This document shows, one piece after another, positions 55,502 through 64,000 of a stretch of 64,000 nucleotides of DNA. Below the pieces are notes generated by a model. The model had not been told where the DNA came from. It did no database searches and saw only the letters and a list, made by a program, of their open reading frames with translations. This DNA is from Candidatus Paraprevotella stercoravium (GTDB taxonomy: Bacteria > Bacteroidota > Bacteroidia > Bacteroidales > Bacteroidaceae), in NCBI GenBank assembly GCA_944320795.1, contig CALUIU010000001.1, positions 62,001 to 126,000 on the forward strand, in the 5' to 3' direction. Numbering within the stretch: position 1 is the first letter of the stretch; the number at the start of each line of letters is the position of its first letter. Position numbers and translations under genes: made by a program.

Positions 55502-57259
55502 TTATTTTGCTCTTCGCTCGTCCAGCAGGGCTGCAATCTGTGCCTTGTAGTTCTCAAACTGCTCGCTCTTGTAAACGGCATAGTTCATCTGCTTGCACAG
55601 GTTGATCAGTTTCTTGAAATATTCCATAACTTCGAGGAAGGTCTCGAAATTGAATTCAGTGTGGCAGATTTCGATCACCAGATTCAGCAGATCTTCCTGA
55701 CGCTCCAGCGGCGTAACGGCATCCACCTCATCAAAGGCATCCTGTTGCAGAATCACGAAGTCGATGACTTCAGACTTCCAGAAAATCACGTGATATTCTA
55801 CCGGTACACCGTCATCACCCAGAATGTTGATCTGCTCGGCAATTTCCTTACCGCGCAGCAGGCGGGTCTTCAGTTCGTTTACCTTTGTAGTCCACTCGCC
55901 GTTGATGCGCTCGGTGATGTAGCTTTCAAATTCCGGATATTCCAGATATTTTGAGTAAGAGTCAATCGGGTTTACAGCCGGGTAGCGTTTGCGGTCCGCA
56001 CGGTCCTGCTCCAACGCATAGAAACAGCGGGCCACCTTCTTGGTGTTCTCGGTTACCGGCTCCTTAAGGTTACCTCCGGCAGGAGATACCGTACCGATGA
56101 AGGTGATGGAACCGGTCTGTCCGTTGTTCAGATAAACGAATCCGGCGCGGCCGTAGAAGTTGGAAATGATGGCTGACAGGTCCATCGGGAAGGCATCCGG
56201 TCCGGGAAGCTCTTCCATACGGTTGGACATTTCACGCAGCGCCTGTGCCCAACGTGAAGTAGAGTCGGCCATCAGCAGCACACGCAGACCCATGGAGCGG
56301 TAATACTCGGCAATGGTCATGGCGGTATATACAGAGGCCTCACGGGCAGCTACCGGCATGTTGGAGGTGTTGGCGATGATGATGGTACGCTCCATCAGCT
56401 TGCGTCCGGTGTGTGGGTCAATCAGTTCGGGGAACTCGGTGAAGACCTCCACAACCTCGTTGGCACGCTCACCACAAGCTGCGATGATGACGATGTCGGC
56501 TTCGGCCTGCTTGGAGATGGCATGCTGCAAAACGGTCTTACCCGTACCGAACGGACCCGGGATAAATCCGGTACCGCCCTCTACGATCGGGTTCATGGTG
56601 TCGATGGTACGCACACCGGTTTCCAACAGCTTGAACGGACGTGGCTTTTCCTTATAATTGGTCATGGCCACTTTTACGGCCCACTTCTGTACCATGGTTA
56701 CCGGAATCTCGGTTCCGTCCTCGGCAGTCAGCACAGCGATGGTGTCATTGCACAGATACTCGCCTTCCGGAACGATGCTTTTTACGACAGCTGTTCCTTT
56801 CATGGCAATCGGAGCCATGATCTTGAGCGGCTGGTGGTTTTCTTCCACTTCACCCAACCAGGCTGAGGCTGCAACCGTATCGCCGGCCTTGACCAGTGGC
56901 TTGAATGCCCATTTCTTGTCCTCGTTAAGAGGGTAAGTATATTGTCCTCTTTTCAGGAACACACCCTCCATCTTTTCCAGGTCGTTCTGCAGACCGTCGT
57001 ACTTCTTGGAGAGCATACCCGGTCCCAAAGTCACCTCGAGCATGTGACCGGTAAATTCAGCCTCGGCGCCCACTTTCATGCCACGGGTGCTTTCAAAAAC
57101 CTGAACATAGGCATTCTGGCCCACAACCTTGATCACCTCTGCCATCAGTCGGTCACCGTTTACGGTGATATAGCAGATTTCATTCTGTGATACGGGACCA
57201 TCTACCTGTATGGTTACAATATTGGAGATTACTCCAATAACAGATCCTTTTGTTGTCAT
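55502..57259 (-). CDS. ntpA: V-type ATP synthase subunit A (catalytic)
   Basis: This 585-residue catalytic subunit binds and hydrolyses or makes ATP. The P-loop GPFGTGKT is at residues 235-242 (the usual Ser is Thr here), followed by the ACGERANEV segment. The A-type-specific 'non-homologous region' insert is present at about 110-200. It lies 12 nt downstream of the DUF2764 gene. Confidence 0.96.
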   Translation of the reverse strand: MTTKGSVIGVISNIVTIQVDGPVSQNEICYITVNGDRLMAEVIKVVGQNAYVQVFESTRGMKVGAEAEFTGHMLEVTLGPGMLSKKYDGLQNDLEKMEGVFLKRGQYTYPLNEDKKWAFKPLVKAGDTVAASAWLGEVEENHQPLKIMAPIAMKGTAVVKSIVPEGEYLCNDTIAVLTAEDGTEIPVTMVQKWAVKVAMTNYKEKPRPFKLLETGVRTIDTMNPIVEGGTGFIPGPFGTGKTVLQHAISKQAEADIVIIAACGERANEVVEVFTEFPELIDPHTGRKLMERTIIIANTSNMPVAAREASVYTAMTIAEYYRSMGLRVLLMADSTSRWAQALREMSNRMEELPGPDAFPMDLSAIISNFYGRAGFVYLNNGQTGSITFIGTVSPAGGNLKEPVTENTKKVARCFYALEQDRADRKRYPAVNPIDSYSKYLEYPEFESYITERINGEWTTKVNELKTRLLRGKEIAEQINILGDDGVPVEYHVIFWKSEVIDFVILQQDAFDEVDAVTPLERQEDLLNLVIEICHTEFNFETFLEVMEYFKKLINLCKQMNYAVYKSEQFENYKAQIAALLDERRAK

Positions 57260-57271
57260 ATTTGATATTGA

Positions 57272-58114
57272 TTATTTTGTACGAAACTCAGACGGCACTT
57301 CCACTTCGTCCTTTAATTGTTGTATCATATTCCGGAACACCTGTCCGCCACGCTCTTTGTCCACAATGGTCCAGCGCTCGATGATGTTCAGTTTCTGCAG
57401 GAAGGCAAAAATCTTTTCGATGGAAAAATAATGGAAGAAGGTGTGTTCTTCAAGCCAGTTCCATTTCAACAGGTCGATCTTGCGCTCCTTTTCCACCGGA
57501 TCGCTCAGTTCGCTGATGGACATCAGTTCATGGATCTGTTCGAAATCCGAACCGATTCCGAAATCGCGTGCGGCCGAAGTGGCCAGCAGATGCACCAGTT
57601 CGCCCTGACTGACCAGATACGAAGCCGGAGCGAAACCAAAGCGACGTGCCGTAAAGGCAATCAGGATATTGTTTACATTCTGATTAAAAGTGAACCATTC
57701 CCTGACAAAGGAATTTTTCACTTTGCAGGCCTCATCATAGTAGTATCCGGTGAGTATGTCTTCGGGCAGACAGCCGTTGCTTTCCTCTTTCAGCTGACTG
57801 TATTCCCGGATGAAGCGATACATGTATTCCGGCAGAAGGGTACAGGCTTCGTCGCGCTGGGCTGCACGCACTTCCTCTTCAAGTTCCTCACGGGTAAACA
57901 ATCCCGGAAGTCGCTCGCTGTCTTCTTTCTGCTCCAATACATTCAGCAGGTTCTGATTGTCGTATTGCAGATAGAACAGTTCAACCAGCTTTCGGTCTTC
58001 CGGAGAGAGTTGCGGGAGATATTCGTCCTTAAAGTCTGAAACATGAAAAGGAAGTTTGGAGTCGTCGAGCGCCACATCCGGCATGCCGGCTACCAAACAA
58101 TAATAATTCTTCAT
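57272..58114 (-). CDS. DUF2764 family protein of the V-ATPase operon
   Basis: This 280-residue largely helical protein starts with MKNYYCLVAGMPDVALDD, the signature of DUF2764, and is rich in charged residues. It has no membrane segment. DUF2764 genes sit between subunits E and A in Bacteroidota-type V-ATPase operons. No gene for subunit C, F or G is present in this operon, so this protein may replace subunit C (the socket for the central stalk), but that is inference. It lies 10 nt after subunit E and 12 nt before subunit A. Confidence 0.82.
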   Translation of the reverse strand: MKNYYCLVAGMPDVALDDSKLPFHVSDFKDEYLPQLSPEDRKLVELFYLQYDNQNLLNVLEQKEDSERLPGLFTREELEEEVRAAQRDEACTLLPEYMYRFIREYSQLKEESNGCLPEDILTGYYYDEACKVKNSFVREWFTFNQNVNNILIAFTARRFGFAPASYLVSQGELVHLLATSAARDFGIGSDFEQIHELMSISELSDPVEKERKIDLLKWNWLEEHTFFHYFSIEKIFAFLQKLNIIERWTIVDKERGGQVFRNMIQQLKDEVEVPSEFRTK

Positions 58115-58124
58115 AGCAATAGAC

Positions 58125-58712
58125 TTAGAACAACATTTCGATCAACTGTGGACGCAGGAAATCTTTCAGATAGTTGATGAATTCCTCTTCGCCGAAGTTG
58201 ATTTTATAAGAACCGTCAGCCGGTGAAACAGAGAACAAAACATCCTTGCCGTTGATCTTCTGGATGGTAAGGCCTTTGTCCAGCAATTCTTTGGCATGGC
58301 TGGCAAAATAAGCTTTCAGCTTGTCAGCTTCCGGAGCGGAAATGACCATTTGCTCCTTCTCGTCCCAACGTGATGCCAGAGATACCAGAAACTCTCCCAG
58401 AAAATCTGTGCTGCTTGTCGCTTTCTGCACTCCTTCCTTTAAGAGCTTGTCCGAAATCAGTGTGGTGATTTCCGATTTCAAGGCATTGACGGCCTGGTCG
58501 GTGTAAAGCTTCAGTTCCGACTTGGTGTTTTTGTCCAGCTCGGCCGCTTTCTTTTCTGCTTCGGCTGTCAGCTCCTGGGCTTTGCCTTGGGCTTCAGCGA
58601 TAATACGTTGGGCCTCAGCCTGCGCTTCTTCAATGATACGCTGCGCTTCAGCTTTTCCTTTCTCTACCCCTTCCTGGTAGATTTTATTCGTTAGTTCATC
58701 GATTTTTTCCAT
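58125..58712 (-). CDS. ntpE: V-type ATP synthase subunit E (peripheral stalk)
   Basis: This 195-residue protein begins with an Ala/Glu-rich coiled coil (about residues 10-60, repeats of EAQRIIEEA) followed by a compact C-terminal domain that contacts the A3B3 head. This is the usual architecture of subunit E. It is the first gene of the operon. Upstream, TAAATTTA at 58766-58773 is the best, but weak, -7 box. Confidence 0.9.
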   Translation of the reverse strand: MEKIDELTNKIYQEGVEKGKAEAQRIIEEAQAEAQRIIAEAQGKAQELTAEAEKKAAELDKNTKSELKLYTDQAVNALKSEITTLISDKLLKEGVQKATSSTDFLGEFLVSLASRWDEKEQMVISAPEADKLKAYFASHAKELLDKGLTIQKINGKDVLFSVSPADGSYKINFGEEEFINYLKDFLRPQLIEMLF

Positions 58713-58905
58713 ATGTTATATCTTATATTTTATAGGTTTTCCTGGCTGTATTTTGTTAATGCGGCTAAATTTACCCATTATTTCCATTTTAACCATATTT
58801 ATTCGCATGTTTTTTCTCCTAGATGTTCAAAAACATGCCTTCATCTGTCGTTTCCCACTTCTGAATTGTAAAACGGTTAAAGATTGGAAATAAGGAAGAT
58901 GATTC

Positions 58906-58937
58906 TTTGCAGAAAGTCTTCAAAAGATGTATTTTTG
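58906..58937 (+). promoter_or_regulatory. Promoter of the glycan locus
   Basis: TTTG (58906-58909) and TATTTTTG (58930-58937) are exactly 20 nt apart, an ideal Bacteroidota promoter. The leader is about 25 nt. No inverted repeats flank it, so phase inversion is not indicated. Confidence 0.8.
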
Positions 58938-58968
58938 TGCCCGAATTTGATAACAGATTTTATTTAGA

Positions 58969-60414
58969 ATGGCGGAATCATCATTGAAGGATAAAACGGC
59001 AAAGGGACTTTTATGGGGCGGTATGAGCAATGGAATGATGCAGGTGCTTAATGCTGTGTTTGGTATTTGTCTGTTGAATTTGCTTACTCCTTCGGACTAT
59101 GGTATGGTGCAGGTGCTCAATGTCTTTTCGAGTATCGCGGCCTGTTTGCAGGAAAGCGGTTTTATTGCGACACTGGCGAATAAGAAAAATCCCACTCATG
59201 AAGATTATAATGCCGTATTTTGGTTTAATATCCTGTGCGGATCGGCTATTTATGTCATTCTGTTTTTTTCAGCTCCACTTATTGCCGCGTTTTATAAAGA
59301 ACCACAACTGGTCGCTCTTTCCCGTTTTGCCTTTCTGAGTTTTCTTATATCCAGTTTCGGAATAGCACAGCGTGCTTATCTCTTTGGCCACTTGATGGTA
59401 AAGCAGTCGTCTATCATTTCAGTTACATCTTTGCTGCTTTCCGGTATTTCCGGTGTGGCCATGGCTTATGCGGGATTTGCCTTTTGGGGACTTGCTGCAC
59501 AAAGTGTGGTCTTTGTTACGGTTATTGTGGTGATGAACTGGTACTATTCTCCGTGGCGCCCTACTTTTACCTGGAACTTCCGTCCGATACGGGAAATGTT
59601 CGGGTTTAGTAGCAAGCTGTTGATTACCAGTCTTTTCAGCCAAATAAATAGAAATGTACTTTCTACACTGCTGGGCCGCTATTATGACACGCATATTACC
59701 GGACAATACGGAAATGCCAGTAAGTGGAACGAGATGAGTTCCAGTATGATCAACGGTATGATTTCCGGGGTGGCACAGCCTGTGTTGACTCAGGTAAAGG
59801 ATGACCGGGACCGATATTGTCAGGTGTTCCGGAAAATGATCCGGTTTACCAGTTTCATTTCTTTCCCGGCCATGTTCGGTTTGGGGTTCATTGCCCATGA
59901 ATTTATTTATCTGACAGTGGGTGAGGCCTGGTTGGAGAGTGCGGATCTGTTGCGTATGCTTTGTATTTATGGAGCGACCATTCCGATGTATACCTTATAT
60001 TATAATCTGGTAGTAACACAAGGTAAATCAAACATCAACATGATGAACACTATCGTTTCGTGTGTGCTGATTTGGGTGGCCATGATTGCTTTGCATTCTT
60101 TTGGCTTACATGTTATGGTAGTAGCTTTTATTACAATTAATGTAGGTTGGCTGTTGGTATGGCATTATTTTGCTTGGAAACTGGTACGTCTGTCTTTGTG
60201 GGATATTATGAAAGATGTCACACCGTTTATCCTATTTTCTCTTTTAGCCATTTTGCTGAGCTGGTTTACCACTCGCAATATTACTCAGCCGTTGTGGCTG
60301 ATGTTGGCAAAAATTGTGACAACGGCTGTTTATTATCCTGTTATCCTATGGATTTGTCGTGCACAGGTGTTGCGCGAGAGCATCCAATATCTTCTGAAAA
60401 AGAAAAAATCCTGA
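58969..60414 (+). CDS. Polysaccharide flippase (Wzx/MOP superfamily)
   Basis: This 481-residue protein has about 12-14 membrane helices with few loops, matching the MATE/MOP polysaccharide-exporter family. The start MAESSLKDKTAKGLLWGGMSNGMM fits lipopolysaccharide biosynthesis protein members. It should flip undecaprenyl-linked glycan units across the inner membrane. It opens the locus that continues with GT14, GT2, the CDP-polyol synthase and LicD, with a 4-nt gap to the GT14 gene. Confidence 0.9.
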   Translation: MAESSLKDKTAKGLLWGGMSNGMMQVLNAVFGICLLNLLTPSDYGMVQVLNVFSSIAACLQESGFIATLANKKNPTHEDYNAVFWFNILCGSAIYVILFFSAPLIAAFYKEPQLVALSRFAFLSFLISSFGIAQRAYLFGHLMVKQSSIISVTSLLLSGISGVAMAYAGFAFWGLAAQSVVFVTVIVVMNWYYSPWRPTFTWNFRPIREMFGFSSKLLITSLFSQINRNVLSTLLGRYYDTHITGQYGNASKWNEMSSSMINGMISGVAQPVLTQVKDDRDRYCQVFRKMIRFTSFISFPAMFGLGFIAHEFIYLTVGEAWLESADLLRMLCIYGATIPMYTLYYNLVVTQGKSNINMMNTIVSCVLIWVAMIALHSFGLHVMVVAFITINVGWLLVWHYFAWKLVRLSLWDIMKDVTPFILFSLLAILLSWFTTRNITQPLWLMLAKIVTTAVYYPVILWICRAQVLRESIQYLLKKKKS

Positions 60415-60418
60415 TGTT

Positions 60419-61327
60419 ATGAGAATTGCTTATCTTATTTCAGCGCATTGCGATCCTGTACATCTGGAACGTATGGTCCGGGCTTTGAACGAACAGGCTG
60501 ATTTTTTTATTCATATTGATGCGAAGGCCGATTTCAGCGCTTTTGCTCATCTGGCAAAGATTCCTGAGGTGCATTTCCTGAAGGAGCGTGTACATACACT
60601 TTGGGGTGACATTACTCAGGTATATTATCAGCGTGCTTTGCTTCGGGCCTGTTTGGATAGTGGAATTGTTTTTGATCGGATCTGTACTTTGAGTGGTTTG
60701 GACTATCCTTTGGTTGGCAATAGACAACTGCATGATTTTTTTGCGGCGCATCCCGACCGGGAATTTATTCAGGGTATAGATATGAGTGTACAGCGTCAGG
60801 CTGTAACACAGAATTATCGGATCTTCCGTCCGCAGTTCTTTTGTTCTTGTTTCAGTGACCGTTTCAATGGCCGTATACGTATTCTTTTGCGTAAGTTGAT
60901 TTACGGGTTGGGTGTACGCAAGAAACTGACTTTTAAAATCGGAGGAAGGACCTGTCCGTTATTTAAAGGTTCTGACTGGTGGGGAATTACTCCTCAGTTA
61001 GGACGTTATCTTTTGCAGCAACTGGAGACGTATCCGGAAATCTTGCGTTATTTTTCGACTTCGTTTGCCCCGTCTGAGTTGCTTTGGCAAAGTCTGGTAT
61101 TTAATTCTCCTTTTGCAGAGAAGGCTATGCTGTTCGCTGATCCTTATGTCAGTCTGGCCAGCCTTACTCCATTGCATTATATATACTATGAACCGGTTAT
61201 TAAAGTCCTGACGGAAGAAGATCTTCCGACACTTATGGCCAGTGGCAAGCTGTTCTGTCGTAAGACGTGTACTGGAATCAGTGATACGCTTATGGATCTT
61301 CTTGACCAGAAACGAATTGAAAAATAA
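60419..61327 (+). CDS. GT14-type glycosyltransferase (core-2/I-branching enzyme-like)
   Basis: This 302-residue protein resembles the GT14 'Branch' family, whose animal members add beta-1,6-GlcNAc. The N-terminal ISAHCDPVHLERMVRAL and HIDAKADF segments, the TLSGLDYPL motif (about residues 91-99) and KGSDWWGIT (about 185) are all typical of bacterial GT14 enzymes. Donor and acceptor are unknown. It lies 4 nt after the flippase gene and 9 nt before the GT2 gene. Confidence 0.88.
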   Translation: MRIAYLISAHCDPVHLERMVRALNEQADFFIHIDAKADFSAFAHLAKIPEVHFLKERVHTLWGDITQVYYQRALLRACLDSGIVFDRICTLSGLDYPLVGNRQLHDFFAAHPDREFIQGIDMSVQRQAVTQNYRIFRPQFFCSCFSDRFNGRIRILLRKLIYGLGVRKKLTFKIGGRTCPLFKGSDWWGITPQLGRYLLQQLETYPEILRYFSTSFAPSELLWQSLVFNSPFAEKAMLFADPYVSLASLTPLHYIYYEPVIKVLTEEDLPTLMASGKLFCRKTCTGISDTLMDLLDQKRIEK

Positions 61328-61336
61328 TACTTTATT

Positions 61337-62314
61337 ATGAAAGAAACTATATCTATGCCTCGTGTATCAGTCGTGATGTGTACTTATAACGGTGAGCAAT
61401 TCCTGACTGAGCAGATCGAGTCCATATTAAATCAGACATATCCTATTTATGAATTGATTATTCAGGATGATTCTTCCACGGATCGTACTTGGGAGATTAT
61501 TCAGGAGTATGCAAAAAAATGCTCACTGATCAAGTCTTTCCGCAATGATACCAATCAAGGATTCAACCATAACTTCAAGCAAGCTATTTTACGTGCGGAG
61601 GGCGAATTGATTGCCATTGCCGATCAGGACGATATCTGGTATCCTGAAAAAATTGAGAAACAAGTACAGAAGATAGACGGAGCAGATGTGTGTATTTCGG
61701 CTTATCATGGCGGTGAGAATTATCCTCCCACGAATGAGAATCGCGTGACATTACCGTTTTATCAATTGGAGTATCTGCTTTTTTATGATTGTACTCCGGG
61801 ACATAGCATGCTTATTAAAAAAGACTTTGCTCATCATATATTCCGTGCTTGGGACGGTCATATACTCTATGATTGGTGGATTTCCGTAAATGCTCATTTG
61901 TATCATGGAATAACTTGTGTAGAAGAACCTTTAAACTGGCATCGTCCGCATAATGCTTCTGCAATTACCAAGCTGAATGCGCAATATGCCCCTTATCTGG
62001 TAAAAAAGCCTACTTGGCAACCATATATTATTGGCTTCCGTAAATATAGGGCTTTACAGAAACTGGACACCTGGCAATTCTTTTACCGATATATTCACAA
62101 ACATGCGGATCCTGTTCAGCAGCATCTGGCTTATCAGCTTAGTGAATTGTTGTTTCGCAGAGATTTGTTTTCTCTACTGCGTCTTTGCTTGTTGTGTATG
62201 AGACATAAGGATACTGTTTATTTCAATCCAAATCAGAAAGGATTCATGAGTTATATACGCAGTTTTTGCTATCCTATGATCCGAGCTTATGGGAATACTT
62301 ATTTTTATTTATAG
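61337..62314 (+). CDS. Family 2 glycosyltransferase
   Basis: This 325-residue GT-A enzyme has the motifs VMCTYNGEQFL (about residues 13-23), QDDSSTDRTWEI (about 40-51) and ADQDDIWYP (about 95-103), the last holding the acidic nucleotide-binding pair. The QDDIW form resembles rhamnosyl- and alpha-hexosyltransferases of O-antigen loci. The ATG at 61337 follows the GT14 stop by 9 nt. The C-terminal part (about 240-325) is basic and hydrophobic and may sit on the membrane. Confidence 0.9.
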   Translation: MKETISMPRVSVVMCTYNGEQFLTEQIESILNQTYPIYELIIQDDSSTDRTWEIIQEYAKKCSLIKSFRNDTNQGFNHNFKQAILRAEGELIAIADQDDIWYPEKIEKQVQKIDGADVCISAYHGGENYPPTNENRVTLPFYQLEYLLFYDCTPGHSMLIKKDFAHHIFRAWDGHILYDWWISVNAHLYHGITCVEEPLNWHRPHNASAITKLNAQYAPYLVKKPTWQPYIIGFRKYRALQKLDTWQFFYRYIHKHADPVQQHLAYQLSELLFRRDLFSLLRLCLLCMRHKDTVYFNPNQKGFMSYIRSFCYPMIRAYGNTYFYL

Positions 62315-62315
62315 T

Positions 62316-62347
62316 TTTGGTAAGGTTCTGCAGAATTGCTAAATTTG
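62316..62347 (+). promoter_or_regulatory. Internal promoter for the CDP-polyol synthase and LicD genes
   Basis: TTTG (62316-62319) and TAAATTTG (62340-62347) are exactly 20 nt apart, in the 58-nt gap after the GT2 gene. The start of transcription would be near 62354, about 19 nt before the next ATG. Confidence 0.72.
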
Positions 62348-62372
62348 CGAAATATATACAATCAAGAACATC

Positions 62373-63737
62373 ATGAAAAAAAATATAGCTGTCATTCTGG
62401 CCGGAGGAGTAGGAAGCCGCTTGGGTTTGTCTACACCGAAGCAGTTTTTCAAGGTTGCCGGTAAAACTGTGGTAGAGCATACGATCGAAGCCTTCGAACA
62501 CCATCCGCGTATTGATGAAATTGCGATCGTATCCAATCCTTTTTATATTACCGATTTTGAAACCATGGTCTTGAAGAATGGTTGGAAGAAGGTCAAGAAG
62601 ATTCTTAAAGGAGGCAAAGAGCGCTATGATTCCAGTCTTTCGGCCATTTATGCATACGACCAGAGTGATGTGCATCTGATTTTCCATGATGCGGTACGTC
62701 CTTTGGTAAGCCATAAGATAATCAGCGAAGTCATTGATGCTTTGGAAACTTATCAGGCCGTAGATGTGGCTCTTCCTGCTACGGATACGATAATTGAGGT
62801 GGAAGGAAATTTGATTCATAATATTCCTGACCGCAGTCGTTTGAGAAGAGGACAGACTCCGCAGGCCTTTACTCTGGATGTGATTAGAAGAGCCTATGAG
62901 GAAGCGCTTAAGGATCCGAACTTTAAGGCTACGGACGATTGTGGCGTAGTACGGAAATACTTGCCGGAGGTCCCGATCTATGTGGTGCCTGGTGAGGAGA
63001 GTAATATGAAGTTGACCTATAAGGAGGATACTTACCTGTTGGACAAACTGTTCCAGTTGAAGCAGTGTGCTCCTGAGAAATTTGCCGAAAGTGATTTCTT
63101 TGCAGGAAAAGTAGCCGTTGTTTTTGGAGGCAGTTATGGTATCGGTGAAGAAACGGTTCGTTTGCTTCGGGAACGGAACTGCAAGGTGTACAGCTTCTCC
63201 AGAAGTGCCAATGGGGTAGATGTCGGTTTACGTGAAACGGTGGCAGCTGCTCTTCAGACTGTATACCAGCAAGAACAGCGTATAGACTTTGTGATTAATA
63301 CAGCTGGTGTTCTGAATAAAGAACCGCTGATTCAGACGGATTACGATACCATTACTCAGGCGGTACAGACCAATTATATGGGTACGGTACATGTGGCGCT
63401 GGAATCTTTCCCTTATCTGAAAGAAACCGAAGGACAACTGATTTTCTTCACTTCCAGTTCATACACGCGTGGCCGTGCCTTTTACAGCATCTACTCTTCG
63501 ACCAAGGCTGCAATAGTGAATTTTGTTCAGGCTATAGCCCAAGAGTGGGAGGTACATCATATTCGGGTGAACTGTATTAATCCCGAACGGACACATACGC
63601 CGATGCGTACCAAGAATTTTGGTATAGAACCGAGTGATACCCTTCTCTCGGCAGAAACTGTAGCTTGGGCTACCGTAAATACGTTGCAGTCGGATAGTAC
63701 CGGACAAATCATTGACGTAAAAAGAGAAGCAAAATGA
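62373..63737 (+). CDS. Bifunctional cytidylyltransferase / short-chain reductase (CDP-ribitol synthase type)
   Basis: This 454-residue fusion has an N-terminal IspD-like cytidylyltransferase (about residues 1-230: ILAGGVGSRLG, TPKQFF, HDAVRPLV) and a C-terminal SDR reductase (about 245-454: GGSYGIG nucleotide motif, catalytic Tyr and Lys in YSIYSSTKA). The order matches Haemophilus Bcs1/Acs1, which reduces ribulose 5-phosphate and activates ribitol 5-phosphate to CDP-ribitol. Other polyols such as xylitol or a different sugar alcohol are possible. A role in the MEP pathway is unlikely because of the fusion and the neighbours. The LicD start overlaps its stop codon, so the two proteins act together. 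Confidence 0.85.
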   Translation: MKKNIAVILAGGVGSRLGLSTPKQFFKVAGKTVVEHTIEAFEHHPRIDEIAIVSNPFYITDFETMVLKNGWKKVKKILKGGKERYDSSLSAIYAYDQSDVHLIFHDAVRPLVSHKIISEVIDALETYQAVDVALPATDTIIEVEGNLIHNIPDRSRLRRGQTPQAFTLDVIRRAYEEALKDPNFKATDDCGVVRKYLPEVPIYVVPGEESNMKLTYKEDTYLLDKLFQLKQCAPEKFAESDFFAGKVAVVFGGSYGIGEETVRLLRERNCKVYSFSRSANGVDVGLRETVAAALQTVYQQEQRIDFVINTAGVLNKEPLIQTDYDTITQAVQTNYMGTVHVALESFPYLKETEGQLIFFTSSSYTRGRAFYSIYSSTKAAIVNFVQAIAQEWEVHHIRVNCINPERTHTPMRTKNFGIEPSDTLLSAETVAWATVNTLQSDSTGQIIDVKREAK

Positions 63738-64000
63738 AAAAGAATCATCTGGAAACCTATTTGAACCGGGAACTCAGAGCCTGTCAGCTCAAACAGATCT
63801 CTATTTTGGAGGAAATTGACCGTATCTGCCGTAAGCATCAGATTGTTTATTGGCTGGATGGCGGTTCGCTGTTGGGAGCGGTGCGCCACGGTGGTTTTAT
63901 CCCTTGGGATGATGATATTGATATTGCTATGCGTCTGGAGGATGTGGAGCGTTTCAAGCAGATAGCACCAAAAGAACTGAAGGAAGGTTTTTTCTTGCAG
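63734..64000 (+). CDS. LicD family protein (partial, C-terminus outside window)
   Basis: The visible 89 residues begin at an ATG overlapping the previous stop (ATGA). They contain the LicD/FKTN nucleotidyl-phosphotransferase signature: WLDGGSLLGAVRHGGFIPWDDDIDIAM (only the parts WLDGGSLLGA and WDDDID are needed to see it), at about residues 36-62. LicD enzymes transfer phosphocholine or a phosphopolyol from a CDP-donor to a sugar; FKTN and FKRP in animals use CDP-ribitol. Next to a CDP-polyol synthase, it most likely transfers a polyol phosphate to the glycan built by this locus. The rest of the gene is outside the window. Confidence 0.9.
   Translation, partial: MKKNHLETYLNRELRACQLKQISILEEIDRICRKHQIVYWLDGGSLLGAVRHGGFIPWDDDIDIAMRLEDVERFKQIAPKELKEGFFLQ

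Noticed and set aside
58713..58968. Invertible promoter for the glycan locus, as in Bacteroides capsule loci
   Set aside because: No inverted repeat pair flanks the promoter, and upxY/upxZ-type genes are absent; the promoter looks constitutive.
62373..63737. The cytidylyltransferase as the MEP-pathway IspD
   Set aside because: The fused reductase, the LicD neighbour and the glycan locus point to CDP-polyol synthesis; a MEP role would not need the SDR half.

Overview
The window looks like a chromosomal segment from a gut member of the Bacteroidota, most likely family Bacteroidaceae (Bacteroides/Phocaeicola-like). The evidence is the repeated Bacteroidota-type promoter (TAnnTTTG about 20 nt downstream of TTTG), the lack of regular Shine-Dalgarno sites, the fused SecDF, the large three-domain IspG, the reduced V-type ATPase operon with a DUF2764 gene, and several lineage-typical hypotheticals. 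These include a TGS-domain nucleoside kinase, a Big_5-type lipoprotein, a bacterial GH3 protein and YfhO. Genus and species cannot be fixed from the sequence alone. I saw no insertion sequence, prophage, CRISPR array or rRNA operon. There is one tRNA gene.

Layout, 1-31 kb. A partial Na/Pi cotransporter (-) is divergent from a TGS-domain nucleoside kinase and a Fur-family regulator (+). A minus-strand unit follows: CDF metal exporter, NAD-dependent epimerase, PAP2-type membrane protein. Next come a secreted SH3b protein, RNase R, and a plus-strand operon rpoN - PAP2-like - purE - ispG - cysS that ends in a strong terminator. Minus-strand genes then dominate: a bPH-domain membrane protein; the run acpP - fabF - rnc followed by GH3 - Ig-like lipoprotein - DUF3108 protein; pdxB; argS - viroplasmin/RNase H - ABC exporter; and an HU gene.

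Layout, 30-51 kb. Plus-strand genes are a rhomboid protease with an EEP-family hydrolase, then secDF. tRNA-Arg(CCU) converges on upp (-). Next are pckA, dsbD with an M16 peptidase, typA (-) divergent from rpsO (+), a YfhO membrane protein, a GNAT/nitrilase fusion, and a thioredoxin with a possible second start. Most of these units have a recognisable -7 box upstream and a hairpin terminator downstream.

Layout, 51-64 kb. A seven-gene V-type ATPase operon (E - DUF2764 - A - B - D - I - K, minus strand) has a c-ring subunit that keeps all five residues used for Na+ binding in the Enterococcus NtpK ring, which suggests a sodium-coupled enzyme. Divergent from it is a surface-glycan locus: flippase, GT14 and GT2 glycosyltransferases, a fused cytidylyltransferase/short-chain reductase of the CDP-ribitol synthase type, and a LicD-family transferase cut by the window end. 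The last two have their own near-perfect promoter. This CDP-polyol plus LicD module, which would decorate a glycan with a polyol phosphate, is the most interesting system in the window. Apart from it the region is mostly housekeeping, and I do not claim a wholly new system.
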